Shown: one piece after another, positions 26,279 to 36,295 of the stretch | How positions within the stretch are numbered: the first letter of the stretch is position 1 | Layout of the letters: every line of letters begins with the position of its first letter | Notes under the pieces: generated by a model | What the model saw: only the letters and a program-made list of their open reading frames with translations | Database searches by the model: none | Told to the model about the DNA's origin: nothing | Program-made: the position numbers and the translations under genes | NCBI GenBank assembly: GCA_963677475.2 | Contig: CAXXQD010000016.1 | Span: 124,001 to 188,000 of the forward strand | Source: JABMQB01 sp963677475 | Lineage (GTDB): Bacteria; Bacteroidota; Bacteroidia; Bacteroidales; Prolixibacteraceae | DNA: 64,000 nucleotides | Direction: 5' to 3'

Positions 26279-28321
26279 ATGAGTATTAAATTGAAATACA
26301 CCGTAAAACTATTCGTAGTAACCTTTTTTATTCTTAGCTCGTGGATTCTTGGGGCACAGGAAAAAAGCCTGGTCAATAATGAGAAAAGTCCTTTTGTAAA
26401 ACTAAGGGGTGTAAATATTGGCGATGTACATTGGACCAATGGATTTTGGGCAGAACGGTTTGAAGTGTGTAAAAACTCGATGGTTCCGCACATGATGGGC
26501 AACTATCTGAACGACTCCATAAGCCATGCCTTTAAAAATTTTGAAATTGCTGCCGGATTAGATGAAGGAAAACATATAGGACCTCCATTTCACGATGGTG
26601 ATTTCTACAAAATGCTGGAAGCCGAAATAATGGTGTATGCATCCACTAAAGATAAAAAGCTGGAAGCCGAAATTGATCGTATTATCGATGTTATTATCAA
26701 AGCACAACGAAAAGACGGCTACATCCACACCCCGGTTTCAATCAAAGAGAAAAACGACCCGACTAAAAAGCATGAATTTGCCGAACGGATGGATTTTGAA
26801 ACCTACAACTTAGGTCATTTAATGACGGCTGCTTGTATTCATCATAGGATCACAGGCAGTAAAAAACTATTGGATGTGGCAATAAAAGCTACAGATTTTC
26901 TCTATAATTTTTACCAAACTGCAAGTGCCGAACTTGCCCGAAATGCTATCTGCCCCTCGCATTACATGGGTGTGGTTGAGATGTACAGGACTACACGCAA
27001 TCCCAAATACCTGGAATTGGCAAAAAGCCTGGTCGAGATTAGGAGTTTGGTTGAAAATGGCAGCGACCACAACCAGGACCGAATTCCTTTTAACCAGCAA
27101 ACCGAAGCCATTGGCCATGCCGTTCGGGCAAATTACCTGTATGCAGGTGTTGCCGATGTTTATGCCGAAACAGGTGATGATTCATTATTGATCACGCTCA
27201 ACAATATTTGGAACGATTTGGTCATGCACAAAATGTACATTACAGGTGGCTGCGGGGCTCTTTACGATGGCGTATCGCCAAATGCCACAACTTATGACCA
27301 GCCTTCCATTCAACAAGTGCACCAGGCATACGGTGAAAAATATCAACTTCCGAACACAACTGCACACAACGAATCATGTGCTAACATTGGAAATTTGCTT
27401 TGGAACTGGCGCATGCTCCAAATTACGGCTGATCCGTCATATGCCGATATAATGGAAACAGTAATGTATAACAGCCTTTTGGCTGGTGTTAGTTTAGATG
27501 GCAAAGGTTATTTTTATACCAACCCGCTTTGTGTTGCACACGAAATTAGTGATGATTTACGCTGGTCGAAACACCGTGAAGAATATATTTCATACTGCAA
27601 TTGCTGCCCGCCAAATACCATTCGCACCATAGCCCAAATTCAGGAATATGTTTATTCAAAATCGGACAATGGACTTTACATTAATTTTTATGGAAGTAAT
27701 CAATTAAAAACGCATAGCAATAAAGGAACCATTGAACTTTCACAGGAAACCAATTACCCCTGGAATGGCGACATAAAAATAACTTTAGGGAAATTTCCAA
27801 AACAAAGCAAATTATATCTTAGGATACCTTCATGGGCAAAAAACGCTTCAATTAGTTACAATGGTACAACTGAAAATATAAACACTGCTGCCGGAACTTA
27901 TGCAGAGTTATCTAAAGTTTGGAACAGCGGGGATGTTATTGAACTAAAAATGGAAATGGAACCTGCACTGATGGCGGCAAATCCTTTGGTTGAAGAAACG
28001 AGAAACCAAGTTGCAGTTCAACGCGGACCAGTGGTTTATTGCCTTGAATCGCCTGATATACCCGATGGGTCGCGGATATTTGATTACAAAATACCATCAA
28101 ATATCAACTTCACACCGATCAAAGATAACTTTGCCGGATCAAACCTTGTTTCGCTGGAAGGCGATTTTTATAAAGAACCTACAGCACCATGGAACAATGC
28201 TTTATACCGCGAGATACCAGAGGAAGATGCACTAGTAACAAAACTGAAGCTTGTGCCTTATTTTGCGTGGGATAACCGTGGAAAGTCTGAAATGACCGTA
28301 TGGATTCCTTTAAAAAACTAG
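26279..28321 (+). CDS. GH127 beta-L-arabinofuranosidase-like enzyme, secreted
   Basis: A 680-residue GH127 (former DUF1680) protein with a signal peptide ending in ILGAQ. It has an (alpha/alpha)6 barrel followed by beta-sandwich domains. The zinc and catalytic cysteine set of the family is visible: NESC (E365, C367) and CNCCPP (C442, C443), where the last Cys is the likely nucleophile. GH127 enzymes release beta-L-arabinofuranose; some members act on other pentose-like residues of rhamnogalacturonan II. The start is 6 bp after the GH78 stop codon, so the two are in one operon. It is exported while its GH78 neighbour is not, so cleavage is split between compartments. Confidence 0.9.
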   Translation: MSIKLKYTVKLFVVTFFILSSWILGAQEKSLVNNEKSPFVKLRGVNIGDVHWTNGFWAERFEVCKNSMVPHMMGNYLNDSISHAFKNFEIAAGLDEGKHIGPPFHDGDFYKMLEAEIMVYASTKDKKLEAEIDRIIDVIIKAQRKDGYIHTPVSIKEKNDPTKKHEFAERMDFETYNLGHLMTAACIHHRITGSKKLLDVAIKATDFLYNFYQTASAELARNAICPSHYMGVVEMYRTTRNPKYLELAKSLVEIRSLVENGSDHNQDRIPFNQQTEAIGHAVRANYLYAGVADVYAETGDDSLLITLNNIWNDLVMHKMYITGGCGALYDGVSPNATTYDQPSIQQVHQAYGEKYQLPNTTAHNESCANIGNLLWNWRMLQITADPSYADIMETVMYNSLLAGVSLDGKGYFYTNPLCVAHEISDDLRWSKHREEYISYCNCCPPNTIRTIAQIQEYVYSKSDNGLYINFYGSNQLKTHSNKGTIELSQETNYPWNGDIKITLGKFPKQSKLYLRIPSWAKNASISYNGTTENINTAAGTYAELSKVWNSGDVIELKMEMEPALMAANPLVEETRNQVAVQRGPVVYCLESPDIPDGSRIFDYKIPSNINFTPIKDNFAGSNLVSLEGDFYKEPTAPWNNALYREIPEEDALVTKLKLVPYFAWDNRGKSEMTVWIPLKN

Positions 28322-28418
28322 TTTGGTTTTACATTCAGGTTGGTTAATTCACAATGAACATCAGCCAGCCTGGATGATTCATTTTCAATACCCAAGGTTA
28401 TATATGTATTTCATGTTG

Positions 28419-28426
28419 TACATTTG
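28419..28426 (+). promoter_or_regulatory. Candidate -7 box for the hybrid two-component regulator
   Basis: TACATTTG fits TAnnTTTG; I see no clear -33 TTTG. If used, transcription would begin near 28433, after the upstream TTG (28424) that could otherwise be taken as a start. This supports the ATG at 28454 for the regulator. Confidence 0.3.
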
Positions 28427-28453
28427 CTATACCCAATAATTAAGATAAGTGAT

Positions 28454-31400
28454 ATGCATCGAATCGGATTCCTCATATTGTTCCTCATTATGGCCATTCA
28501 TGCGACATCAATTGCACAAACCCAAAAACTTGACAGCCTAAAAAGGGAATTGAGTTATTGCGATACGAAAACCGACAGTGTTAATATCCTTAATTCGTTG
28601 GTTTTTTCTTCGTGGTACAAGTTTAAAAACGATGCCTTTAATTATGGGCAACAAAGCCTTCAACTTTCCAAAGAAATTTCTGATCGGGCAGCTATTGGAT
28701 GGGCCAATTTTGCAGGAGCCTTGGGCTACCAGATAAAGGGAAACCTACAACAGGCCAAGAATCTATATAAGTCAGCATATGGAATAGGTATGTATACAAA
28801 ATCACCGTCTCTAATTGCATGGAGCAGTTACCAATTATTTAATATCTCATTGAACCAGGGGTATATTATTGAAGCAAATATTTATTTGGAATTGGGATTT
28901 AACTCCCTATTTCAAATTATATCTAAAAAATTACCTGAGGACAATATTTCTGTAGTTTCAGATCAAGCTTTTAAAAAACTTATTAACGATGTTCAAAGAT
29001 CGATTTCGAATAGAGAATTTGAATCCTCAAAGACAAGCTATTATTTCTACTATTCGAGTTTGCATAATGCCTATGGAAATAGGAAAGAAGCAATGAATAA
29101 TATTTACAAAGCGATGGATCTTGCCCTTCAGGCAAAGGATGATTTTTCGCTAATGAAATCCTATTATCAAACAGCTTACTATTTCACTGAAATCCAGAAG
29201 AATTACCCGATGGCGCTGCGTTATTATTTGAATACAATCGAATTTGAACAAGCGGATAATACAATTAACAAATATGGGTATGTTTACCTCGACATTGCAC
29301 GCTTACATCGTTTAATGGGCAACGATAGCCTTGCCATGAACTATATCGACAAATGTATTGCCCGGGGTAAATTACAAAACAATATGCAGGCTGTAGCAGC
29401 TGCTTATGTCCAACTAGGCGATTTTTATGCCTCCAAAAACCAACATGAAAAAGCAATTGCATGTTATTCCTCGGTTCCTGAAAAATACTTCCCCGAAGAT
29501 TTAAACAAAACTAAAAACAATGAACAAGAACATATTGGGGATAAGTTTATTCAGTTGGACGAAGATGATTATGCCGAAAAATATTTCAATGTGCTCTATC
29601 ATGAAGCACAGACCAATCTGGGGGAGTATTATTTCAAACATAAAAAATATGAGAAGGCATATACGCATATACGGAACGGCTATTCCGCAATTGATAACAG
29701 GGTTAATTTTAGGGCTGTAGTACGTTCTTACCAGGCCTTTGGTAATCTAAGCCTTGCATTCGGTGACAAAGTAAATGCCATTGAATATTTCAAAAAAGCA
29801 TATAAGTTTAGCCATCAAATTTTTTATTTGGAAGGGCAAAGGGACAATTCTCTCAGGCTTTCGCGAATATTTATTGACCAAAAAGACGATTTGCAGGCAT
29901 ACAAGTTCTTGGAAGTTTCGAATGCCTTATCCGACAGTATCAATAAAATGAACATCGCAGACAGGCATGCAAACCTTGAAACTTGGTTCGATTTCATCAA
30001 TTTAGAAGCGCAAAATACTTACGAGCGGACAAAATCTAAATTCTATTTTGTTGGCCTGGTGCTTACGATAATCATCCTTATTCTTCTTTATCTTGCCTAC
30101 AACCGAAAAAAGAAGCAAAAAATGCTTGTTGAAAGCATGTCAAAAAAAATACATGAATCCGATAAAGCTAAACTCCAGTTTTTCACCAATCTATCGCATG
30201 AATTCAGGACGCCGCTAACTTTAATTATTTCGCCACTTGAACGAATAATAAATTCTTTAAACGGTGAAAAAGAAAAAAACGAATTAAGCGTAATATTGAA
30301 GAATGCAAAAAAATTAAAAGGCCTTGTTAATCAGCAATTAGATGTTGAAAAATCTGAAAATGACAATGTCAAGCTCGAAAAACACATCAACGATTTTAGC
30401 CACTTTTTTATTGTTACCTCTAGCATGTTCAGTTCTATTGCCGACACGCAAAATATCAAGTATACAATTAAGGGCTACAATAAAAAATTGGTATTTAGTT
30501 TTGACAAATCCAGGATGGAACATGTCATTACAAATCTTTTGGCAAATGCGTTTAAATACACCAACGAAGGAGGCAATATAAACATTTCTCTCAACAGCAA
30601 AAACAATAATTTGATTATTTCCGTAAAAGACTCCGGACCGGGTATCCCGTATGAAGAACAGGGGAAAATTTTCAAACGCTTCTACCAGGCAAATAGTAGT
30701 TATGAGGGAACAGGTTTAGGATTGACAATTGCCAAAGAATATGTTGAATTGCATGATGGTACGATCACCTTAAAAAGTGAACCTGGATTTGGTAGCGAAT
30801 TTATTGTACGCATTCCAATTCCTGAAATAAACGAAGAGAATATACATTCAGGTATAAATATAGAGGCGGATGAATATGAGTCAATATACAATGAATCATT
30901 GATTCCAGGGAAAAAACATTTTAACAAAAATCTCGATACCCTTTTGGTTGTTGAAGACAACTACGATTTAAGGGAATACCTTTCGCAACTATTCCAGGCC
31001 AGTTATAACGTATTGCTTGCAAAAAACGGGAAAGAAGGCAAAGAAATGGCTTCGGACGAAGATATTGACCTTATTATTTCGGATGTAATGATGCCCGTGT
31101 ATGACGGATATGAAATGACCAAAGACCTTAAGTCATCTATTGAAACAAGCCACATTCCAATTATCCTGCTTACAGCAAAAGCCAGGCAGGCTGATAAAAT
31201 TTCAGGATATAAAATTGGTGCCGATGATTATATCGAAAAGCCATTTGATGAAAAAGAACTGGAATTAAAAGTCCAAAATATTTTAGCCACCAGGAAGAAC
31301 CTCCAAACTAAGTTCAAAAGTAACCTCCAAACTAAGGCTGGAGATATTACTGTGTCTTCGATCGATGAAAAAATATTGTCGAAAATTACCTCAATTGTTG

Positions 31401-31675
31401 AGGATAACATATCCAATTCTGATTTTAATATCGAACAACTTTGCACCGAAGCAGGAATTTCCAGACGAAACCTGTTCCGGAAGTTAAAAGCATTAACGGG
31501 TATGAGCCCAAGCGAGTTTATACGAATTATCCGCTTGAAGCGTGCTGCCCAACTGCTCAAACAAAAGGCAGGTTCGGTAAGCGAAGTCGCATATCAAACT
31601 GGATTTGAGAACCTATCCTATTTTACCAAATGTTTTAAAGACGCATTCCAAAAACGCCCATCCGAATACAAATAA
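28454..31675 (+). CDS. Hybrid two-component system (TPR sensor, histidine kinase, receiver, AraC HTH)
   Basis: A one-protein two-component regulator of about 1073 residues. A signal sequence (FLILFLIMAIHATSIAQ) leads into a periplasmic region of TPR-like helical repeats (about 25-500). One membrane helix lies near 530-550. The kinase core has the phospho-acceptor His in LSHEFRTP (about 580) and the ATP-binding N box NLLANAFKYTN and G boxes. A receiver domain carries the Asp in LIISDVMMP (about 876). The C-terminal AraC helix-turn-helix spans about 990-1073 (CTEAGISRRNLFRKLKALTG). Such regulators switch on PULs after sensing oligosaccharide; TPR sensors are less common than propeller types. 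It probably controls the plus-strand GH78/GH127 operon. Confidence 0.92.
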   Translation: MHRIGFLILFLIMAIHATSIAQTQKLDSLKRELSYCDTKTDSVNILNSLVFSSWYKFKNDAFNYGQQSLQLSKEISDRAAIGWANFAGALGYQIKGNLQQAKNLYKSAYGIGMYTKSPSLIAWSSYQLFNISLNQGYIIEANIYLELGFNSLFQIISKKLPEDNISVVSDQAFKKLINDVQRSISNREFESSKTSYYFYYSSLHNAYGNRKEAMNNIYKAMDLALQAKDDFSLMKSYYQTAYYFTEIQKNYPMALRYYLNTIEFEQADNTINKYGYVYLDIARLHRLMGNDSLAMNYIDKCIARGKLQNNMQAVAAAYVQLGDFYASKNQHEKAIACYSSVPEKYFPEDLNKTKNNEQEHIGDKFIQLDEDDYAEKYFNVLYHEAQTNLGEYYFKHKKYEKAYTHIRNGYSAIDNRVNFRAVVRSYQAFGNLSLAFGDKVNAIEYFKKAYKFSHQIFYLEGQRDNSLRLSRIFIDQKDDLQAYKFLEVSNALSDSINKMNIADRHANLETWFDFINLEAQNTYERTKSKFYFVGLVLTIIILILLYLAYNRKKKQKMLVESMSKKIHESDKAKLQFFTNLSHEFRTPLTLIISPLERIINSLNGEKEKNELSVILKNAKKLKGLVNQQLDVEKSENDNVKLEKHINDFSHFFIVTSSMFSSIADTQNIKYTIKGYNKKLVFSFDKSRMEHVITNLLANAFKYTNEGGNINISLNSKNNNLIISVKDSGPGIPYEEQGKIFKRFYQANSSYEGTGLGLTIAKEYVELHDGTITLKSEPGFGSEFIVRIPIPEINEENIHSGINIEADEYESIYNESLIPGKKHFNKNLDTLLVVEDNYDLREYLSQLFQASYNVLLAKNGKEGKEMASDEDIDLIISDVMMPVYDGYEMTKDLKSSIETSHIPIILLTAKARQADKISGYKIGADDYIEKPFDEKELELKVQNILATRKNLQTKFKSNLQTKAGDITVSSIDEKILSKITSIVEDNISNSDFNIEQLCTEAGISRRNLFRKLKALTGMSPSEFIRIIRLKRAAQLLKQKAGSVSEVAYQTGFENLSYFTKCFKDAFQKRPSEYK

Positions 31676-31876
31676 TATTTCCTTTTTGTATTCCTTCATT
31701 CCGCTTCCTTTCTTAATCGATTTAATCCGAAAAGCGTAAATTATTGATACAGTTCTGTAAAGTATTTTTACACATCTTGCTTTTATTGCAAATTATATTT
31801 AACTGTATATCTGCATATTAACCCAATGGCATATTAATTGGCATTGCGATGCCGTAAACAATTTAAAGGATTTAAA

Positions 31877-33136
31877 ATGGGAATGGACAGACAAATTAAA
31901 AAAAAGAGTTGGCTAAGAAAAAATTATATCTCTGTACTGTTAGGCACTGCATTCATTGCTTTTGTACTGATAAAAGTTGTTTTTGCCGATCATAGTTCAA
32001 AATTTACTGTAGAAACAGATAAGATATCAATGGGTGAAGTTGTCAAAGATACGTTTAAAGACTACATCAGCTTGCAAGGTATTACCGAACCGATACGAAC
32101 AGTAGCCCTGCATCCTTTGGTGGGAGGACAGGTAAAAGAAAAAATAAAAGAAGAAGGCGATGAGGTAAAAGTCGGTGATGTTATTTTAACCATGACCAAT
32201 CCTGAACTGGAACAAATGATTATTGATTTGGATGCAGAACTTGAACAACAACGCATTAATCTCAGGCAAAGCAGAATTAATGAGGAAAAAACAAGGGCAG
32301 GTTTTAAAAGCCAGATCAGGGATATGGACTTTACGATTAACAACGAACGAAGGGCATTTGAGGAAAAACAATATGAATACGACAAAGGGATGATCCCTAA
32401 AAACACCTATTTAATGGCCAAAGAATCGTATGAATATACACTGGAGAAAAAAGACAGGTTGATTGAAAACTTAAAAAGGGATTCGATGCTCAGTGATTTA
32501 AGCCTTAAAAGCCTTGAAAACAACCTTAAGCGTAACGAAGCAAAGTTTTTGATTGAGAAACGAAAGCTTGACGACCTGAACGTAAAAGCCCCTGTTGCCG
32601 GAAGGTTAAGTTCATTGCAAACTGTTGAACTTGGTGGACAACTGGGTAAAAATGCAGGGATTGGGTACATCCGCGACCTATCGAGCCTGAAGTTACTTGC
32701 CAATGTTGATGAGTATTACTCTCGTCGATTGTCTCCCAACCTAATGGGTACATTCTCGGTAGATGATAAAGAATTTGAATTATACGTTGACAAAGTTTCG
32801 TTAGAGGTTATTGAAGGCCGTTTTGAAACGGAATTACTTTTTGCCGATGAAATGCCGGATAAAATCAGGGTTGGACAAACATATCATATCAAGCTGCAAC
32901 TGGGGGAGTCAAAAGTTGGAATTTTGATCCCCCAGGGTGGGTTTTTCCAAAGTACTGGAGGACAATGGATATTTGTGGTGGATGAAACCGGAACTTTTGC
33001 CGAAAAAAGGGCAATTCGAATTGGAAGGAAAAACAACGAATACTTTGAAGTATTGGAAGGTTTAAATCCGGGCGAAAAAGTCATTGTTTCCGGTTATGAC
33101 AATTATGGCGATGCCGATAAACTAATCTTAAAATAA
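31877..33136 (+). CDS. HlyD/MacA-type efflux periplasmic adaptor
   Basis: A 419-residue membrane-fusion protein. I chose ATG 31877 because AAAGGA lies 6 bp upstream; the longer frame begins with TTG. It has one N-terminal membrane helix (about 17-37), a biotinyl-lipoyl half motif (HPLVGGQVKEKIKEEGDEV), a long coiled-coil hairpin (about 95-215), the second lipoyl half (NVKAPVAGRLSS), and beta-barrel and membrane-proximal domains with LIPQGGFFQST and GRKNNEYFEVLEGLNPGEKV. It forms an operon with the TolC gene 6 bp downstream. The inner-membrane pump is not next to it. Confidence 0.88.
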   Translation: MGMDRQIKKKSWLRKNYISVLLGTAFIAFVLIKVVFADHSSKFTVETDKISMGEVVKDTFKDYISLQGITEPIRTVALHPLVGGQVKEKIKEEGDEVKVGDVILTMTNPELEQMIIDLDAELEQQRINLRQSRINEEKTRAGFKSQIRDMDFTINNERRAFEEKQYEYDKGMIPKNTYLMAKESYEYTLEKKDRLIENLKRDSMLSDLSLKSLENNLKRNEAKFLIEKRKLDDLNVKAPVAGRLSSLQTVELGGQLGKNAGIGYIRDLSSLKLLANVDEYYSRRLSPNLMGTFSVDDKEFELYVDKVSLEVIEGRFETELLFADEMPDKIRVGQTYHIKLQLGESKVGILIPQGGFFQSTGGQWIFVVDETGTFAEKRAIRIGRKNNEYFEVLEGLNPGEKVIVSGYDNYGDADKLILK

Positions 33137-33142
33137 ATTGGC

Positions 33143-34624
33143 ATGAACTATAAAATTTTACTTATTATTCTTGCCACATTAATTGTTGGCAGGACAGGTT
33201 CAACATCGGCACAGGAGAAGCTGCAATTATCACTTGAACAGGTAATTGAACTGGCTCAGCAGCAATCCCTGGAAGCTTTTATCAACGAAAACATGTATTT
33301 ATCGAGCCAGTGGGAATACAAAGCTTTTAAAGCGCAAAAACGTCCCTGGTTAGAACTAAGCTCTAATCCTGCGCAATATTCAAACTCAATTGAAGTGGTA
33401 ACCGATAAAACAGGATCATTTCTTAACAGGTCTGAAAAATTTTCATCGAATGGAACTTTATCACTTTCTCAAAATATAATGCTTACCGGAGGTGATATAT
33501 CCATTTATTCAAATTTAAGCAGGCTTAAAAACTTCTCCGACAACAATATTTATTTTGGATCGACACCTATTTCTTTGGGATTATCACAACCCTTGTTTCA
33601 ATACAATTCGTTTAAATGGGAAAAGAAAATTGCACCCTTAAAATTCGAAATTGCAAAAAAAGAATACATAAAATCAGCCGAAGAAATTGCAATGCAAGCC
33701 ATCAAATATTTTTTCAATTTATTGGATGCCGAGCAAGCTTACAAAATTGCCGAGTTGAATAAAATCTCAGCGGATAGTCTTTATATTAAAAGCATGGGAC
33801 GCTACGAAAACGGGGCAATTGCATACATGGACCTTCAACGTTTAGAGCTAAACATGCTCAATTCGCAGACCTCATTTGAACAATCACAATTAAATCTTGA
33901 AAGAAGCAAATTCAACTTAAGAAATTACTTGCGAATCCCGGAAAATAAGGATGTTAGTTTGGTGGTACCAGATAGTATTCCGCGATTGAAAATTAATCCT
34001 CAGGAAGCATTAAGCAAGGCAACCAACAATAATCCTGACATTTTAGGATTCAAACAAAAATTAATTGAAGCAGATAGACAAATTGCGCAGGCAAAGGGCA
34101 ACAACGGAATAAGTTCCAATTTGGATGTGAACATTGGATGGAGTAAATCAGGAGGCACTATGCAAGAAGCATATCAGGATTTTGACAGGGATCGTGGCGT
34201 TTCCGTAAGTTTATATATCCCTATTGTTGATTGGGGCATGAGCCGTGGTAGGCGTGAAATTGCCAAATCAAATAAAAAAGTGACCGTGGCAACCGTCGAA
34301 ATGCAACAAATTAGTTTCGAACAAGATGTTCTAATGAGTACCATCCAATTTAATATGCTCGAATCTCAATTAGATAACTCTAAGAAAGCAAATGCAATTT
34401 CGGGGAAAACATATAATACGGTTGAAGAGCGCTTTTTATTGGGAAAAGTGAACCTTGAAACCCTTTATGCCGCCCGAAATGAACGGGATAATGCGCTACG
34501 AAGCTATTATAGCCGCATACGTCAATATTGGAATTACTTTTATTACATGCGAAGTATCACCCTATATGATTTTATGAATAACAAAAGTTTGGCTGAAAAA
34601 TTTGAGCAATCGTTAGGATTATAA
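33143..34624 (+). CDS. TolC-family outer-membrane efflux channel
   Basis: A 493-residue TolC-like protein with a signal peptide ending in STSAQ. Two OEP repeats are visible, each with long helices (LSLEQVIELAQQQSLEAFI, KFEIAKKEYIKSAEEIAMQA and NPQEALSKATNNNPDILGF, EVEERFLLGK-type region YNTVEERFLLGKVNLETL). It would export substrate across the outer membrane with the upstream adaptor. No ABC or RND pump gene follows; the next genes encode secreted T9SS proteins, so the pump must lie elsewhere. Confidence 0.9.
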   Translation: MNYKILLIILATLIVGRTGSTSAQEKLQLSLEQVIELAQQQSLEAFINENMYLSSQWEYKAFKAQKRPWLELSSNPAQYSNSIEVVTDKTGSFLNRSEKFSSNGTLSLSQNIMLTGGDISIYSNLSRLKNFSDNNIYFGSTPISLGLSQPLFQYNSFKWEKKIAPLKFEIAKKEYIKSAEEIAMQAIKYFFNLLDAEQAYKIAELNKISADSLYIKSMGRYENGAIAYMDLQRLELNMLNSQTSFEQSQLNLERSKFNLRNYLRIPENKDVSLVVPDSIPRLKINPQEALSKATNNNPDILGFKQKLIEADRQIAQAKGNNGISSNLDVNIGWSKSGGTMQEAYQDFDRDRGVSVSLYIPIVDWGMSRGRREIAKSNKKVTVATVEMQQISFEQDVLMSTIQFNMLESQLDNSKKANAISGKTYNTVEERFLLGKVNLETLYAARNERDNALRSYYSRIRQYWNYFYYMRSITLYDFMNNKSLAEKFEQSLGL

Positions 34625-34736
34625 AATGTAACTAACCCTTATGGAACAAACAGAAAAACGAATTATCCAATGTTTCCAATATAAGTCAACATTTGGCACT
34701 ATTGTATTAATTTTTCCCAATTAATAATTCTTCCTT

Positions 34737-34766
34737 TACTCCCGGAGCAAATTTGTTTCGGGAGTA
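34737..34766. terminator. Stem-loop after tolC
   Basis: TACTCCCG and CGGGAGTA form an 8-bp perfect stem, extendable by a G-T and an A-T pair around GCAAATTTG. It is followed on the plus strand by TAATTTTAAAT. Its place 112 bp after the tolC stop and 42 bp before the next ATG fits a transcription terminator, although the T tract is weak. Confidence 0.5.
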
Positions 34767-34807
34767 TAATTTTAAATCACATTGAAATACCTATTTATTT
34801 ACTAATT

Positions 34808-35908
34808 ATGAAAACTGCACTTATTTTAGGATTATTAATTTGCACTTGTTTTATTCCGTATTCATTTGGCTCAGATACTGTTTTGTTAATTCCGGACAGA
34901 AGGCATGCAGCTGAAGCACCTCCGGAGGGATGGTGTGGTGAAGCCTCCATTCAAATGGCATCACTTTACTACGGGGCATTTTTCAAACAATACTTTATCC
35001 ATCACCTTACAAATCCCGATCATCCGGACCTGTATGCCTATGAAATTCCGGGAACACTGGATGCATTGCAAATAGAATACGAAAAATGGAGCTATTCGAA
35101 CAACAACATCCATCAGTTTTTCGATTGGATGACTCAGAATATCGATAACGATTATCCGATATTTTTTGGTGCAAAAATATACCCAACATACCATCCCGAA
35201 TGGTTCTTAGACCATTTTATGATTGCAAAAGGTTACACTGAAACTTCATTAATATACAATACAAACTGGGGTTATGAAGAAGAAAAAAGCTTTGATGCAC
35301 TATCATCCACAAGCACAACCGGAATCTCCATCGAAAATTCATATAAGAAATACTTGGGAATAGCAATTAAAGGCTTTAAGAAAAACAATACCAAATCATA
35401 CCCCTTGCATTTTTATGTTGAAAACTCCACAAGCTCTTCCATTTCAGGCAGAATTAAAATCGACTCGCTAACGGTTGGCAAAAAGTACACACTTCTCAGG
35501 TTTCACCAATTAAGCGACATAAAAACGAACAGGTATAACATTGACAATGCAGAAGAGTTTGAACACTTCACTGCAACCGAATCATCTTACACAACAAATA
35601 AAGACATTTCGACCTCTGGAACTTGTATTTTTGTTTGTATTGCTTATACAATACCGACAATTTCAAACAAGCAAAATATGGATGTGAGAATATATCCAAA
35701 TCCTACGCAAGACAGGCTTTTTATTGATAGCCCGGAGATTAATACACATCCTGTCATATTCAGCATATCAAATTCTTTAGGTAAGGAAGTTTTAGTTGGC
35801 AAACTATACAACAATTCTATTGATACTTCTAATTTAAAACCGGGTGTTTATTTCATTAAAATAACCAAGGACGCTGGCACTGTCACCAGAAAAATAATAA
35901 TTCAGTAA
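34808..35908 (+). CDS. T9SS-exported C39-like cysteine peptidase
   Basis: A 366-residue exported protein. A signal peptide ends near FGSD. The N-terminal domain has the C39/papain-fold pattern: nucleophile Cys in GWCGEASIQM (C43), His in FLDHFMIAKGY (H136), and an Asn in YNTNWGY (about N151-N153). Residues about 295-366 form a type IX secretion tail (IYPNPTQDRLFI, KPGVYFIKI, RKIIIQ). C39-like domains cleave peptides; the substrate is unknown. Its closest neighbours by theme are the two SBBP T9SS proteins further downstream. Confidence 0.75.
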   Translation: MKTALILGLLICTCFIPYSFGSDTVLLIPDRRHAAEAPPEGWCGEASIQMASLYYGAFFKQYFIHHLTNPDHPDLYAYEIPGTLDALQIEYEKWSYSNNNIHQFFDWMTQNIDNDYPIFFGAKIYPTYHPEWFLDHFMIAKGYTETSLIYNTNWGYEEEKSFDALSSTSTTGISIENSYKKYLGIAIKGFKKNNTKSYPLHFYVENSTSSSISGRIKIDSLTVGKKYTLLRFHQLSDIKTNRYNIDNAEEFEHFTATESSYTTNKDISTSGTCIFVCIAYTIPTISNKQNMDVRIYPNPTQDRLFIDSPEINTHPVIFSISNSLGKEVLVGKLYNNSIDTSNLKPGVYFIKITKDAGTVTRKIIIQ

Positions 35909-36295
35909 TCGTACCTAATTCCGGGAATAAAAACAATATTTATTTAAAATCAACCAGGTGCAAAGTAACATTATACAATTTACAAACAACTGATTACCAA
36001 CCAATGCCCATTAGCATTAAGAATTGGCATTTTAGCGTTAATGGCTTTATACCCTTCCTATTTTCTTTGTAATCGACAATAGAGCAAGTTGGCATTACGC
36101 CAGTAAAATCACAACACACGATAAGGAATTTATATTCTTAATATCCAATAAATTAAACACGCATTTAGTCATAAAATATTAATACAATAAACTATGAAAA
36201 TTATTACCAAAAGCTTAATCATTCTTTTCTGTGCTGACAAAATTCAGTTTCTCAAAATCCATTTTAATTACTCATTGAATAAACACAACCAAATT
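35909..36295. other. Long intergenic region before the first SBBP gene
   Basis: 387 bp without a convincing gene. An in-frame extension upstream to 36194 would add a second weak hydrophobic leader and is not supported. The region contains CCAACCAA at 35997-36004, the reverse complement of the TTGGTTGG core of the LytTR-adjacent repeat at 44174-44205. An inverted repeat AATGCC-N17-GGCATT lies at 36003-36031. No clear promoter was found. Confidence 0.4.

Noticed and set aside
36001..36100. TTGGCATT words near efflux and SBBP genes as a regulatory motif
   Set aside because: The same 8-mer also occurs inside coding sequence (for instance near 40424), so it is not specific to the intergenic regions.
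36194..36295. Extended start for the first SBBP protein
   Set aside because: The extra residues would place the signal peptide internally; the ATG at 36296 gives a normal leader.
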